From Brevundimonas albigilva (GTDB taxonomy: Bacteria > Pseudomonadota > Alphaproteobacteria > Caulobacterales > Caulobacteraceae): a stretch of 64,000 nucleotides of DNA. The stretch spans positions 248,001-312,000 of the forward strand of contig NZ_CP097298.1 in assembly GCF_023503965.1 (NCBI RefSeq). Reading direction: 5' to 3'. Shown in pieces: positions 50,867 through 60,453 of the stretch (the stretch's first letter is position 1; each line of letters begins with the position of its first letter). Below the pieces are notes generated by a model that was not told the DNA's origin, ran no database searches, and was given only the letters and a program-made list of their open reading frames with translations. The translations under genes were made by a program, and so were the position numbers.

Positions 50867-51438
50867 CCCGCTTCGGCGCTCAACAGGACGAAACGCGTTC
50901 GGTTATCGCTGGAATCCTGCAAATCGTTGCGCAGAATCGACAGGCCATAGACCTCGGCGGCGTTGCGGGGGGCGATGGCGGCCTGGGTCGGATCGCCCGC
51001 CTCGGCGACGTCGCGGGCGGCGCCGGCGGTGTCGAAATGCTCGACCACGTTCAGCTTCATGCCCTTCAGCGTCTGCTCGCACTGGGCCAGGGCGATCGGA
51101 TGGCTCAGCACCCGACGCAGGTCGTGGACGCGCGCGCCTTCCAGACCCATCAGGGCGTGCCGGATCGGCCGCCACGCCTCGGCGACCACCCGCAGGCCGG
51201 ATTCGCGCACCAGGGTCGCCGCCGGCTCGACCGCCCCGATCGAGGAGTTCTCGACCGGGATCAGGGCGCAGTCGCAATCGCCCGAGATCAGCGCGTCGAT
51301 CGCGCCCTGGAAGGTCTCGAACGCCACCGCCTCGTCCCACGGGCGCAGGGCCGTGCAGGCCTCGTGGCTGAACGCGCCCGGCGCGCCCTGATAGGCCACG
51401 CGGCCGGGCTTCTCATGTTGATTGGCAGGCGTTTCCAT
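50863..51438 (-). CDS. pheA: Prephenate dehydratase, catalytic domain only
   Basis: Converts prephenate to phenylpyruvate for phenylalanine synthesis. The 191-residue protein has VAYQGAPGAFSHEA, ALIPVENSSIGAVEP and, at its end, DNRTRFVLLSAEAG, where the TRF motif closes the active site. It stops there: the ACT domain that normally binds phenylalanine for feedback inhibition is missing, and no other frame downstream encodes one. ATG 51438 follows a GAGGG. It lies 114 bases after the DAHP synthase gene. Confidence 0.9.
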   Translation of the reverse strand: METPANQHEKPGRVAYQGAPGAFSHEACTALRPWDEAVAFETFQGAIDALISGDCDCALIPVENSSIGAVEPAATLVRESGLRVVAEAWRPIRHALMGLEGARVHDLRRVLSHPIALAQCEQTLKGMKLNVVEHFDTAGAARDVAEAGDPTQAAIAPRNAAEVYGLSILRNDLQDSSDNRTRFVLLSAEAG

Positions 51439-51492
51439 GTCCGTCACCCTCGGCTTTCGCCGCGAGCCCATCCTTCAGCGTGGCGGACAGAA

Positions 51493-51515
51493 GAGGCGGC
51501 CTCCGTGGCCGCCTC
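51493..51515 (-). terminator. Possible terminator after the DAHP synthase gene
   Basis: Nine-base stem GAGGCGGCC (51493-51501) and GGCCGCCTC (51507-51515), followed on the minus strand by TTCTGT, a weak U run. Confidence 0.45.
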
Positions 51516-51552
51516 ATGGCCGCATTTTCGCGCATCTGGGGCGCGGCTCCGA

Positions 51553-52926
51553 TCAGGCCGCCTTCGACCGGCTGACGCGCCCGGACTTCAACCGCTCGGC
51601 CACCAGGAAGGCCAGCTCCAGCGCCTGGTCGGCGTTAAGGCGCGGGTCGCAGTGGGTGTGATAGCGGTTGGACAGGTCGTCCTCGGTCACCGCCTGGGCG
51701 CCGCCGATGCATTCGGTCACGTTTTGGCCGGTCATCTCCAGGTGGACGCCGCCGGGATGCACCCCTTCCGCCTCGGCCACGTCGATGAAGGTCCGCACCT
51801 CGCCCAGGATGCGGTCGAACGGCCGGGTCTTGTAGCCGTTGCCCGCCTTCAGCGTGTTGCCGTGCATCGGGTCGATCGACCAGATCACCTTGCGGCCGGA
51901 CGCCTTCACCTCGCGCATCAGCTTGGGCAGGCGCTCGCCGACCTTGTCGTGGCCGAAACGGCCGATCAGGGTCAGCCGACCCGAGACGTTGTCCGGGTTC
52001 AGCGCGTCGATCAGCGGCAGCAGGTCGTCGGCCGTCATCGTCGGCCCGCACTTCACGCCGATGGGGTTCTTGATCCCCTTCATGAACTCGACGTGGGCGC
52101 CGTCCAGCTGGCGCGTGCGCTCGCCGATCCACAGCATATGGGCCGAGGTGTCGAACCATTCGCCCGAGCCGCCGTCCAGCCGCGTCAGCGCGCTCTCCAC
52201 GTTCAGCAGCAGGGCCTCGTGGCTGGTGAAGACCTCGACCCGGCTCAGGTCGGGATGGGTCTCGGGCGTGACGCCGACCGCCTCCATGAAGGCCAGGGCC
52301 TCGGTGATCTTGTCGGCCAGTTCGCGATATTGCGCGCCCGCCTCGTTGTCGCCGGCGAAGCCCAGCGTCCAGCGGTGGATGTTGTATAGGTCCGCATAGC
52401 CGCCGCCGGCGAAGGCCCGCAGCAGGTTCAGCGTCGAGGCCGACTGGTTGTAGGCCCGCAGCAGCCGCTGGGGATCGGGCGCGCGCTCCTCGGGCGTGAA
52501 CGCCATGCCGTTGATGATGTCGCCGCGATAGCTGGGCAGTTCGACGCCGTCGATCTCCTCGACCGGGGCCGAGCGCGGCTTGGCGAACTGGCCGGCGATG
52601 CGGCCCACCTTCACCACCGGCTTCCTGCCCGCGAAGGTCAGCACCACCGCCATCTGCAGGATCAGGCGGAAGGTGTCGCGGATGTTGTCGGTCGAGAACT
52701 CCTTGAAACTCTCGGCGCAGTCGCCGCCCTGCAGCAGGAAGGCCTCGCCCCGCTCCACCTGCGCCAGTTTCGACGTCAGGCGCCGCGCCTCGCCGGCGAA
52801 GACCAGCGGCGGCAGCGCGCGCAGCTCGTCCTCCACGGCCTGAAGGGCGCGGGGATCGGGATAGTCCGCCGGCATGTGCAGGGCGGTCTTGGTTCTCCAG
52901 CTTTCGGGGGTCCAGCGTTGGGTCAT
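51553..52926 (-). CDS. Class II 3-deoxy-7-phosphoheptulonate (DAHP) synthase
   Basis: First enzyme of the shikimate pathway, joining phosphoenolpyruvate and erythrose 4-phosphate. The 457-residue protein starts [12 protein letters not shown] and has [26 protein letters not shown] [22 protein letters not shown] and [15 protein letters not shown], the class II (plant-like) signatures with metal-binding Cys, His and Glu. It heads the aromatic cluster on this strand. ATG 52926 is the family start; the longer open frame upstream is not coding. Confidence 0.93.
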   Translation of the reverse strand: MTQRWTPESWRTKTALHMPADYPDPRALQAVEDELRALPPLVFAGEARRLTSKLAQVERGEAFLLQGGDCAESFKEFSTDNIRDTFRLILQMAVVLTFAGRKPVVKVGRIAGQFAKPRSAPVEEIDGVELPSYRGDIINGMAFTPEERAPDPQRLLRAYNQSASTLNLLRAFAGGGYADLYNIHRWTLGFAGDNEAGAQYRELADKITEALAFMEAVGVTPETHPDLSRVEVFTSHEALLLNVESALTRLDGGSGEWFDTSAHMLWIGERTRQLDGAHVEFMKGIKNPIGVKCGPTMTADDLLPLIDALNPDNVSGRLTLIGRFGHDKVGERLPKLMREVKASGRKVIWSIDPMHGNTLKAGNGYKTRPFDRILGEVRTFIDVAEAEGVHPGGVHLEMTGQNVTECIGGAQAVTEDDLSNRYHTHCDPRLNADQALELAFLVAERLKSGRVSRSKAA

Positions 52927-53054
52927 GATGGCGCCAGGATACGGCCTAGAGCGGGCCGGAACAACAGATTGTGCACAGGATGTGCGCCGCGCCGGCCGGA
53001 ACCGCTCAGCAGGGAAACGGTTAAGCTTCTCGATCCTGTCTTCGGAGCATCGAA

Positions 53055-53566
53055 ATGCGCGCACGCCCCTTTCCGTCGTCCTCGTCGCCGCCTTGGCCGC
53101 CTCGGGCTGCGCGCAGATGTCGTTCGATCGCGGCGCGGACCGTTTCCAGGGCGGCGTGGGCCAGGCGGCTTCGGCGCCGCTCCAGGATCTGAACATCCAG
53201 CAGACCGAAATCCCCGCGGTCCTGGTCGAGGCGCGCGGCGCCCCCTATGGCCGCGCGGACCTGCGTCGCTGCGCGGACATCTCGGCCCAGGTCGCCCGTC
53301 TGGACGAGGCGCTCGGTCCCGATCTGGATCAGCCGCAGCAAGGCCCCGGCCGCGATGAACAGGCGGCCGACCTGGCGCTGGACGCCGTGCGCGATACCGC
53401 CTCCGACCTGATTCCCTTCCGCAGCTGGGTCCGGCGCCTGTCGGGCGCGGCCCAGCACAGTCGCGAGGTTCAGGATTCGATCAAGGCCGGCCTTGTCCGG
53501 CGCGCCTTTCTGAAGGGGCTGGGCCAGCAGCGCGGCTGCCGTCCGCCCGCCGCCCCGTCGGCCTGA
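53055..53566 (+). CDS. Small lipoprotein of unknown function, probable frameshift at the start
   Basis: The frame carries [21 protein letters not shown], a lipoprotein signal with lipobox ASGC, but has no start codon. ATG 53055 lies two codons before it in another frame, with CGGAG upstream; one base lost at about 53058-53062 joins them (170 residues). The mature protein has [26 protein letters not shown] and ends [17 protein letters not shown]. No family is recognised; similar short lipoproteins occur in Caulobacterales. Confidence 0.6.
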
Positions 53567-53633
53567 TGCAGGACGCGCGCCGCTCCCCGCGCCTGCGCGG
53601 GGCGACGAACCGAACGGACCGGGATGGAAAAAA

Positions 53634-53708
53634 TGGTGGATGCGACAGGGATTGAACCTGTGACCCCCTCGGTGTGAACGAGGTGCTCTCCCGCTGAGCT
53701 ACGCATCC
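53634..53708 (-). tRNA. tRNA-Val (anticodon CAC)
   Basis: Minus-strand cloverleaf: acceptor GGATGCG/CGCATCC, D-arm TAGCTCAGCGGGAGAGCA, anticodon loop TTCACAC on a CCTCG/CGAGG stem, T-arm GGTTCAATCCC, encoded CCA at the 3' end. CAC reads GTG. Confidence 0.95.
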
Positions 53709-53765
53709 ATGCCTTGCGGAGGCGGCGACATAGCCCGGTCGCCCCCGCGGCGCAAGCGCCGGATT

Positions 53766-55055
53766 TCAGATTCCCGCCGCCCGCACCGCCTCGGGCGTCT
53801 CCGTCTCCGGGTCGCCGGGCAGGAAGGCGACGCGGCCGTCATAGACCGCCTCGTTCAGGATGCGCTCCTCCTTGGCGACCAGCACGGGGACCAGCATCTG
53901 GCCGGTGACGTTGGTGGCCGTGCGCATCATGTCGATGATCCGGTCGATGGCGACGATATAGCCGATGCCCTCCAGCGGCAGGCCGGCGGTCGATAGGGTC
54001 AGGGTCAGCATGACGATGCTGGTCCCCGGCACCCCCGCCGTGCCCAGCGATCCCAGCACGGCCGTCAGGCCGATCAGCACATATTGGGTCAGCGTCAGGT
54101 CGATCTGGAAATACTGGGCGATGAAGATCGAGGCGATGGCCGGATAGATGGCGCCGCAGCCGTCCATCTTCACATTGGCCCCCAGCGGCACCGCGAAGGC
54201 CGCATAGGCCTGGGGCACGCCCAGCCGTTCGACCGTCTGGCGCAGGGTGATCGGCAGCGTCCCCAGCGAGGACGAGGTGGCGAACGCCGTCTGCTGCGCC
54301 GCGAACGCGCCCCTGAAGAAGCTGACCGCCTTCAGCCCGTGCAGCTTCAACAGGCCCGAATAGACCACCAGGATGTGGAACAGGCAGGCCGCGTAGATGG
54401 CCAGGATGAACTTGCCCAGCGGCAGCAGCGCCTCCCAGCCATAGCCGCCGACCACCGCCCCGATCAGGCCGAACACCCCGAACGGCGTCAGCTGGATCAC
54501 CCAGCGGGTGATGCGGAAGACCACGGCCGCCCCCTCGTCCACCAGCCGCCGCACGCCCTGCGCCGCGTCGCCCAGCGCCACAAGCGCCATCCCAACCAGC
54601 GCCGAGAAGAAGATGATCTGCAGCACCCTGCCCTCGCTCAACGCCGCGAACGGGTTGGTCGGCACGACCCCGATCAGCACGTCCAGCGGCGTCGGGATCT
54701 CGCGCGCCTTCACCTCGCCCAGCGGCAGGTTCGACAGGCCGACGCCCGGATTGATCAGATGCCCGAAGGCGATCCCCACCAGCACCGCCAGCAGCGAGGT
54801 GATCGCGAACCAGACCAGGGTCCTGACCCCCAGCCGCACCGCGCCCACCCCCTCGCCCAGCCTGGCGATGGAACTGGCGATGGTGAACAGCACCAGCGGC
54901 GCCACCACCATGCGGATCAGGTTCAGATAGACGTCGCCGATCGGCTGCAGCCAGGTCTCGGCCCGTTCGCGCAGGATCAGGCCGGCGACCACGCCCAGCA
55001 CGAAGCCGGCGGCGGTGCGCTGCCACAGGGGAATCTTGAAGAAGCGGGCGATCAC
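53766..55055 (-). CDS. Dicarboxylate/amino acid:cation symporter (DAACS family)
   Basis: Sodium- or proton-coupled uptake of C4-dicarboxylates or acidic amino acids, in the inner membrane. The 429-residue protein has the serine-rich hairpin FATSSSLGTLPITL, the ion-binding NVKMDGCG, GTAGVPGTSIVM (second hairpin) and IDRIIDMMRTATNVTG (substrate and cation site), all standard for GltP/DctA. GTG 55055 is chosen because GAGG lies nine bases before it and the membrane part begins directly. Confidence 0.9.
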   Translation of the reverse strand: MIARFFKIPLWQRTAAGFVLGVVAGLILRERAETWLQPIGDVYLNLIRMVVAPLVLFTIASSIARLGEGVGAVRLGVRTLVWFAITSLLAVLVGIAFGHLINPGVGLSNLPLGEVKAREIPTPLDVLIGVVPTNPFAALSEGRVLQIIFFSALVGMALVALGDAAQGVRRLVDEGAAVVFRITRWVIQLTPFGVFGLIGAVVGGYGWEALLPLGKFILAIYAACLFHILVVYSGLLKLHGLKAVSFFRGAFAAQQTAFATSSSLGTLPITLRQTVERLGVPQAYAAFAVPLGANVKMDGCGAIYPAIASIFIAQYFQIDLTLTQYVLIGLTAVLGSLGTAGVPGTSIVMLTLTLSTAGLPLEGIGYIVAIDRIIDMMRTATNVTGQMLVPVLVAKEERILNEAVYDGRVAFLPGDPETETPEAVRAAGI

Positions 55056-55191
55056 GAACTCATCCTCGACGTCGGCCCGTCCATCTGGCCATCGCAAGGC
55101 GGCTCCGTAACCGGACGGGCCGCCGATCGGGCGCCAGGATTTCTATCGTCAGCCTTTAGCGCAGCGACAAGCCGCGCGGGCCCCTCGGCCC

Positions 55192-55904
55192 TCAGCCCCT
55201 CAGCGCCCTGGAGACGTAGAAGTCCGCCAGCAGACCGTCGATCGCCTCCTCCACATCCTCGAAGGCGTCGATCAGCACGTCGCCGCCCAGGTCCTCGACC
55301 GGCACGGGGGTGTAGCCGAAGGTCGTCAGGATGCAGGCCATCCCGGCGTCGCGGGCCGCCTGGGCGTCGGGCGCGGCGTCTCCCACCATGATCGCGCGGG
55401 CGGGGTCGCCGCCCGCGGTCCGGACCGCCTCGACCAGATGCGCGCCCGAGGGCTTGCGGGCGCTGACCCGGTCCGGCCCGACGACGGCCGCGAAATGATG
55501 CCTTAGCCTCAGCTTCTCCAGCAGCAGTTCGGACAGGTCCGAGCGCTTGTTCGTGGCCACCGCCAGCACGGCGCCGCGCGCCTTCAGCCGCTCCAGCGTG
55601 TCCACGACGCCCTCGAACGCCGGCTGCCGTCGGCGATATGGCCGGCGTAGTCGACCAGGAACCGCTCGAACAGGGCCTCCGAGCGCGCCCGCTCCACGTC
55701 GGCCCCCGCCGCCTCGAAACCGTGCACCAGCAGCGCCCGCGCCCCCGATCCGATCAGGGTCGAGGCCGCCTCCATCTCCACCGGGGGCAGCCCCTCTTCG
55801 ACCAGCAGCCGGTTCAGCGTGCCGATCAGGTCGGGCGCGGAATCGACCAGCGTCCCGTCCAGGTCGAACAGGACGGTCCATCCCTCCAGATCGCGATCGG
55901 TCAT
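55192..55904 (-). CDS. gph: Phosphoglycolate phosphatase, HAD family, one frameshift
   Basis: HAD-superfamily phosphatase. ATG 55904 has AAGGGAG six bases before it. It starts WTVLFDLDGTLVDSAPDLIGTLNRLL, with the catalytic DxD and the Gph cap sequence, and continues in a second frame with AVATNKRSDLSELLL, KPSGAHLVEAV and IMVGDAAPDAQAARDAGM. One base lost at 55619-55624 joins DGSR to PFEGVVDTLERL; repaired length is 237 residues. Confidence 0.87.
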
Positions 55905-55967
55905 CCGCATCTCCCTTTGGCGCGCATGATGGGCTAAGGCCGGGACGACTAGCCGCCGGGACGATTC

Positions 55968-57314
55968 ATGACCAGAGCACGCGCCGCCATCATCCTCGCC
56001 GCAGGCCAGGGCACGCGGATGAAGTCGCCGCTGCCCAAGGTGCTTCACCCCGTCGGCCAGCGCGCCATGCTGGACCACGCCATCGACGCGGCCCAGGGCC
56101 TGGGGTGCGAGCGCATCGTCGTCGTGGTCGGAAACCACTCGCCCCAGGTCCGCGCCCATGTGGAGACGCGTCTCGGCGCCGGCGCCGTCGCGGTCCAGGA
56201 CCCGCCTTTGGGCACCGGCCACGCCGTGCGCGCCGCCGAACAGGCCCTGGCCGGCTTCGACGGCGACGTGGTCGTCACCTACGGCGACGTGCCCCTGCTG
56301 AAGGCCGCCGACATCGAACCGGTCTTCGGCGGCGCCGGCGTCACCGTCATCGGCTTCCAGGCCCGCGATCCCGGCGCCTACGGCCGCCTGGTCATCGAGG
56401 GCGAGACGCTGGTCGCCATCACCGAGGCCAAGGAGGCCTCGCCCGAGGTCCTGGCCCTGACCGCCTGCAACTCGGGCGTCATGGCCGCGCCGGCCGACCT
56501 GCTGTTCCCCCTGCTGGCGCAGGTCACCAACGACAACGCCAAGGGCGAATACTATCTGACCGACGTGGTCGAACTGGCGCGCAAGGCCGGTCACCCGACC
56601 CGCGCCGTCTTCGCCGACGAGGACGCGGTGATGGGCGTCAACGCCCAGGCCGAACTGGCCCAGGCCGAGGCCCTGTTCCAGAAGGTCCAGCGCGAGACCT
56701 TCCTGGCCGCCGGCGTGACCATGAGCGCGCCCGACACCGTCCACTTCGCCTGGGACACCCAGGTCGGCGGCGGAACCGTGATCGAGCCCTTCGTCGTCTT
56801 CGGCCCCGGCGCGGTGATCGAGGGCGGGGCGCGCATCCGCAGCTTCAGCCACATCGAGGGCGCGCGCGTCGCCTCGGGCGCCGAGGTCGGCCCCTACGCC
56901 CGGCTGCGCCCCGGCGCGGACCTGGCCGAGGGCGTCAAGGTCGGCAACTTCGTCGAGGTGAAGAACGTCACGATGGACAAGGGCGCCAAGGCCAACCACC
57001 TGGCCTATCTGGGCGACGGCGCGGTCGGCGCGGGCGCCAACATCGGCGCCGGGACCATCTTCTGCAACTACGACGGCTTCAACAAGGCCCGCACCCACGT
57101 CGGCGCCGGCGCCTTCGTCGGTTCGAACTCCAGCCTGGTCGCCCCCGTCACCCTGGGCGACGGCGCCCTGATCGCCTCCGGCTCCGTCATCACCGAGGAC
57201 GTGCCCGCCGACGCCCTGGCCTTCGGTCGCGCCCGCCAGACGGTCAAGCCCGGCGCGGCGGCCGTCTTCCGGGACAAGGCGGCGGCGCGAAAGCGCGCGG
57301 CGAAGGGCGTCTAA
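55968..57314 (+). CDS. glmU: Bifunctional UDP-N-acetylglucosamine pyrophosphorylase / glucosamine-1-phosphate acetyltransferase
   Basis: Makes UDP-GlcNAc for peptidoglycan and lipopolysaccharide. The N-terminal uridyltransferase has [28 protein letters not shown] and TYGDVPLL. The C-terminal left-handed beta helix starts at [20 protein letters not shown] and has the acetyltransferase site [18 protein letters not shown] and [10 protein letters not shown]. The 448 residues are complete. It is divergent from gph with 63 bases between starts. Confidence 0.96.
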   Translation: MTRARAAIILAAGQGTRMKSPLPKVLHPVGQRAMLDHAIDAAQGLGCERIVVVVGNHSPQVRAHVETRLGAGAVAVQDPPLGTGHAVRAAEQALAGFDGDVVVTYGDVPLLKAADIEPVFGGAGVTVIGFQARDPGAYGRLVIEGETLVAITEAKEASPEVLALTACNSGVMAAPADLLFPLLAQVTNDNAKGEYYLTDVVELARKAGHPTRAVFADEDAVMGVNAQAELAQAEALFQKVQRETFLAAGVTMSAPDTVHFAWDTQVGGGTVIEPFVVFGPGAVIEGGARIRSFSHIEGARVASGAEVGPYARLRPGADLAEGVKVGNFVEVKNVTMDKGAKANHLAYLGDGAVGAGANIGAGTIFCNYDGFNKARTHVGAGAFVGSNSSLVAPVTLGDGALIASGSVITEDVPADALAFGRARQTVKPGAAAVFRDKAAARKRAAKGV

Positions 57315-57318
57315 AGGG

Positions 57319-58017
57319 TCAGATCAGCCTCAGGCCCTCGCCGTCGGCTCCCTGTCCCGAGGACATGACCAGGTCCAGCGCCTCGCCCCCGAAACCCAAG
57401 CCCTCGATCGCGCTGCGGACACGATCGCGCACGGTCTTCAGGCTCGCGTCGCCCCGAACCTCCAGACGCCACCCCAGTTCACCCGAGCGCAGGTCCTTCG
57501 ACCGCGCCAGCCAGGCCGCATGGACGCCCTCTACCGTCAGGGACGATCTCAGCCGGGCGACAAGCACCGTCGGTTCGGGATCGGGCGTCGTCAGTTCCAG
57601 GTCGGCGCTGTCGGTCAGCGACGCTTCGCCCGCGCCGTCCAGGATGGCGGCGATGTCCCGACGGGTCAGAACCAGGCCCTCTTCGCGTCCGGGATTCAGA
57701 ACGATCACGCCATCACGAAAGGCTTCGAGGAAATGCTGGCCCCGCATGGCCATCGAGGCGGCGGTTCCCAGAACGGGCTGCGCGAACGCGGCCTGGGAAA
57801 AGCCGGCCGCGGCCTCGACGCCGTCCGACAGCACGATCCCCATTAGTTTCAAGGGACGATCCCGGCCCAGCACGACGCCCGGCGGCGGCGTTCCTTCGCT
57901 CGGCGCCACGTAGATTTCCGCGGAAAGGATGGCCAGTTCGGCCGCGGCCTGCTTGGCGGGATCGGCCCGGGCCTCGGCGATCGCCTTTTCCAGAGCGTCG
58001 GGGGTCTGTCGGGTCAT
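57319..58017 (-). CDS. SseB-like protein
   Basis: A 232-residue soluble protein resembling enhanced serine sensitivity protein SseB. It has ALEKAIAEARADPAKQAAAELAILSAEIYVAP at the N-terminus (SseB N domain) and TVLVARLRSSLTVEGVHAAWLARS in the C-terminal domain. The biochemical role of the family is unknown. It converges on glmU with only 4 bases between stops. Confidence 0.6.
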   Translation of the reverse strand: MTRQTPDALEKAIAEARADPAKQAAAELAILSAEIYVAPSEGTPPPGVVLGRDRPLKLMGIVLSDGVEAAAGFSQAAFAQPVLGTAASMAMRGQHFLEAFRDGVIVLNPGREEGLVLTRRDIAAILDGAGEASLTDSADLELTTPDPEPTVLVARLRSSLTVEGVHAAWLARSKDLRSGELGWRLEVRGDASLKTVRDRVRSAIEGLGFGGEALDLVMSSGQGADGEGLRLI

Positions 58018-58121
58018 GAGGCGGCTCCTGCAACTGAACCGCCGCGAATAGCACGATCCGATACGGGGCCAACCGCGCTCTGGCCCTTTCCGTTCCGGCC
58101 CGACTTGCCTATGGAGCGGCC

Positions 58122-58808
58122 ATGAACACGGAAATCCAGAAGCGCAGGGCCGGCGAGGCCGCCGCCCAGCACGTCGAGGTGGGCATGGTCGTGGGCCTGG
58201 GCACCGGCTCCACCGCCGCCTGGTTCGTCAAGGCGCTGGCGGCGCGGGGCCTGCACGACCTGCGCTGCGTCCCCACCTCGGAAAAGACCGCCGACCTGGC
58301 GCGCGACCTGGGCCTGACCCTGTCGACGCTGGAGGACACGCCCCGCATCGACCTGACCGTCGACGGCGCCGACGAGGTCGGACCCGGCCTTGCGCTGATC
58401 AAGGGCGGCGGCGCGGCCCTGTTGCGCGAGAAGCTGGTGTGGGAAGCCTCGGCCCGCTGCATCGTCATCGCCGACCACGCCAAGGTCGTGCCGGTGCTGG
58501 GCGCCTTTCCCCTGCCGATCGAGGTCGTCGCCTTCGGCCACAAGACCACCGGCAACCGCATCGCCGACGTCCTGGCCGACCACGACATCGCCGCCCCCGC
58601 CCGTGTGCGCCAGGCCGATCGCGGCCTGGTCCGCACCGACGGCGGCAACCTGATCTACGACGCCGCCTGCAAGGCCATCCACGACCCGGCGCGCCTGGCC
58701 GACGACCTGAAGCTGATCACCGGCGTGGTCGAGCACGGCCTGTTCCTGGACCTGGCCGACCTGGCGATCATCGGGACCGACGACGGGGTCGAGACGATCA
58801 ACCCCTGA
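58122..58808 (+). CDS. rpiA: Ribose-5-phosphate isomerase A
   Basis: Interconverts ribose 5-phosphate and ribulose 5-phosphate in the pentose phosphate pathway. The 228 residues show VGLGTGSTAAWFVKAL, LTVDGADEVGPGLALIKGGGAALLREKLV (catalytic Asp, Glu and Lys) and TDGGNLIYDAACK. ATG 58122 is in good context. A GAAA-loop hairpin follows the stop. Confidence 0.95.
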   Translation: MNTEIQKRRAGEAAAQHVEVGMVVGLGTGSTAAWFVKALAARGLHDLRCVPTSEKTADLARDLGLTLSTLEDTPRIDLTVDGADEVGPGLALIKGGGAALLREKLVWEASARCIVIADHAKVVPVLGAFPLPIEVVAFGHKTTGNRIADVLADHDIAAPARVRQADRGLVRTDGGNLIYDAACKAIHDPARLADDLKLITGVVEHGLFLDLADLAIIGTDDGVETINP

Positions 58809-58828
58809 GCACTCATGGCTCCGCTCAT

Positions 58829-58844
58829 CCCGGCGAAAGCCGGG
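58829..58844. repeat. Palindromic element with GAAA tetraloop after rpiA
   Basis: Perfect 6-bp stem CCCGGC/GCCGGG closing a GAAA loop, within TCATCCCGGCGAAAGCCGGG. It looks like a dispersed intergenic palindrome and may also stop or stabilise the rpiA transcript. No T run follows. Confidence 0.6.
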
Positions 58845-58949
58845 ACCCAGTGCTGTGGGCGCTCCGTCGCACGCCGTCAGGCGCACCCGCCTTGCCCCTC
58901 CCCGATCCGGCGCCTAAGTCCGATCCGCTGGGCGGGCGGCCGTCCGGAT

Positions 58950-59028
58950 TTCACACCATTCACACTATTCACACCCTGTTTTTCGGCGCCTGCGCCGGGA
59001 TTTCACACTATTCAGACGGTTCAGACTC
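58950..59028. repeat. Two blocks of tandem 9-base repeats upstream of gor
   Basis: Block 1 (58950-58976): TTCACACCA, TTCACACTA, TTCACACCC. Block 2 (59002-59028): TTCACACTA, TTCAGACGG, TTCAGACTC. Each block is three 9-base units in tandem, all starting TTCA(C/G)AC. The blocks are 25 bases apart. Confidence 0.8.
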
Positions 59029-59047
59029 TCTTTTCCGCGTCTGAACC
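59018..59047. promoter_or_regulatory. Inverted repeat just before the gor ribosome-binding site
   Basis: GGTTCAGAC (59018-59026) and GTCTGAACC (59039-59047), perfect nine-base arms with a 12-base T/C-rich loop, ending three bases before GGAGG of gor. It could be an operator or an mRNA hairpin that hides the start. Confidence 0.5.
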
Positions 59048-59059
59048 CCGGAGGCCCGG

Positions 59060-60444
59060 ATGTCCGACTACGATTACGACCTCTTCGTCATCGGCGCGGG
59101 CTCCGGCGGGGTCCGCCCGCGCGGCTGACGGCCCTGGGCGGCAAGAAGGTCGCCGTCGCCGAGGAGTTCCGCGTCGGCGGCACCTGCGTCATCCGGGGCT
59201 GCGTGCCCAAGAAGTTCATGGTCATGGCCTCCGAGGTCAGCCACGCGCTCGAGATCGCCGAAGGCTACGGCTGGTCGTTCGACAACGCCAAGTTCGACTG
59301 GCCGACCTTCCTGGAGGCCAAGGACGTCGAGATCGCCCGCCTGTCGGGCATCTACGCCGCAAATCTGGGCAAGGCCGGGGTCGAGCTGGTCCACGGCCGC
59401 GCGGTGCTGAAGGACGCCCACACCGTCGAGATCGTCGGCAAGAACCGCACCATCACCGCCGAGAAGATCCTCATCGCCACCGGCGGCCGTCCGTGGAAGC
59501 CGGAAGACCTTCCCGGCATCGAACACGCCATCACCTCGGAAGAGGCCTTCCACCTGCCCGAACTGCCCAGGCGCATCCTGATCGCCGGCGGCGGCTATAT
59601 CGCGGTGGAGTTCGCGGGAATCTTCGCCGGCCTGGGCGTCGAGACCACCCTGATCTATCGCGGCCCCAACATCCTGCGCGGCTTTGACGACGACGTGCGC
59701 GCCCACCTGGCCGGCGAGATTGAGAAGCGCGGCGTCAAGGTCGTCCTGGGCTGCCAGCACAAGTCGATCGAGAAGACCGCCGCCGGCCTGGTCAACCACC
59801 TGGAAAACGGCATGACGCTGGAAACCGACGTGGTCATGTTCGCCACCGGCCGTATCCCCTACGTCAAGGACCTGGGCCTGGAGGCGGCCGGCGTCGAACT
59901 GAACGACGAGGGCGCGATCAAGGTCGATCCCTATTCGAAGACCACCGCCGACAACATCTGGGCCATCGGCGACGTCACCGACCGGATGAACCTGACCCCC
60001 GTCGCCATCCGCGAGGCCGTCGCCTTCCACCAGACCGTCTATCGCGACAGCCCCCAGCATTTCGACTACGAGGCCGTCGCCACCGCCGTCTTTAGCCAGC
60101 CGCCCGTCGGCGTGGTGGGCCTGACCGAGGCCGAGGCGCGCCGGTCCTGCTCCAAGGGCGTGGATGTCTATGTGACCCGCTTCCGGCCGATGAAATACGC
60201 CTTCACCGGCTCCGACGAACGGGTGCTGATGAAGCTGGTGGTCGACGCCGACAGCCAGCGCGTGGTGGGCGTCCACATCGTCGGGCCGGACAGTCCGGAG
60301 ATGATCCAGTTGGCCGCGATCGCCGTGAAGGCGGGCCTGACCAAGGCCCAGTGGGACGCCACCTGCGCGGTTCACCCGACCATGGCCGAGGAGCTGGTGA
60401 CCCTGAAGGAGAAGCAGACGCCGGCGAACATGGCCGCCGGCTAA
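59060..60444 (+). CDS. gor: Glutathione-disulphide reductase, one frameshift
   Basis: NADPH-dependent flavoprotein that keeps glutathione reduced. ATG 59060 (GGAGG at 59050-59054) begins YDYDLFVIGAGSGGVR; the frame then breaks near 59115-59118 (one base lost) and continues AARLTALGGKKVAVAEE. The redox pair is in GGTCVIRGCVPKK, the NADPH site in LIAGGGYIAVEFAGIFAGLG with Arg after the second strand, and the C-terminal catalytic His in HPTMAEE. Repaired length is 461 residues, standard for Gor. Confidence 0.9.
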
Positions 60445-60453
60445 CCCCGCGCC

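Noticed and set aside
53586..53603. CCCCGCGC-CT-GCGCGGGG hairpin as terminator before tRNA-Val
   Set aside because: A strong stem, but no T run on either strand, so function is not supported.
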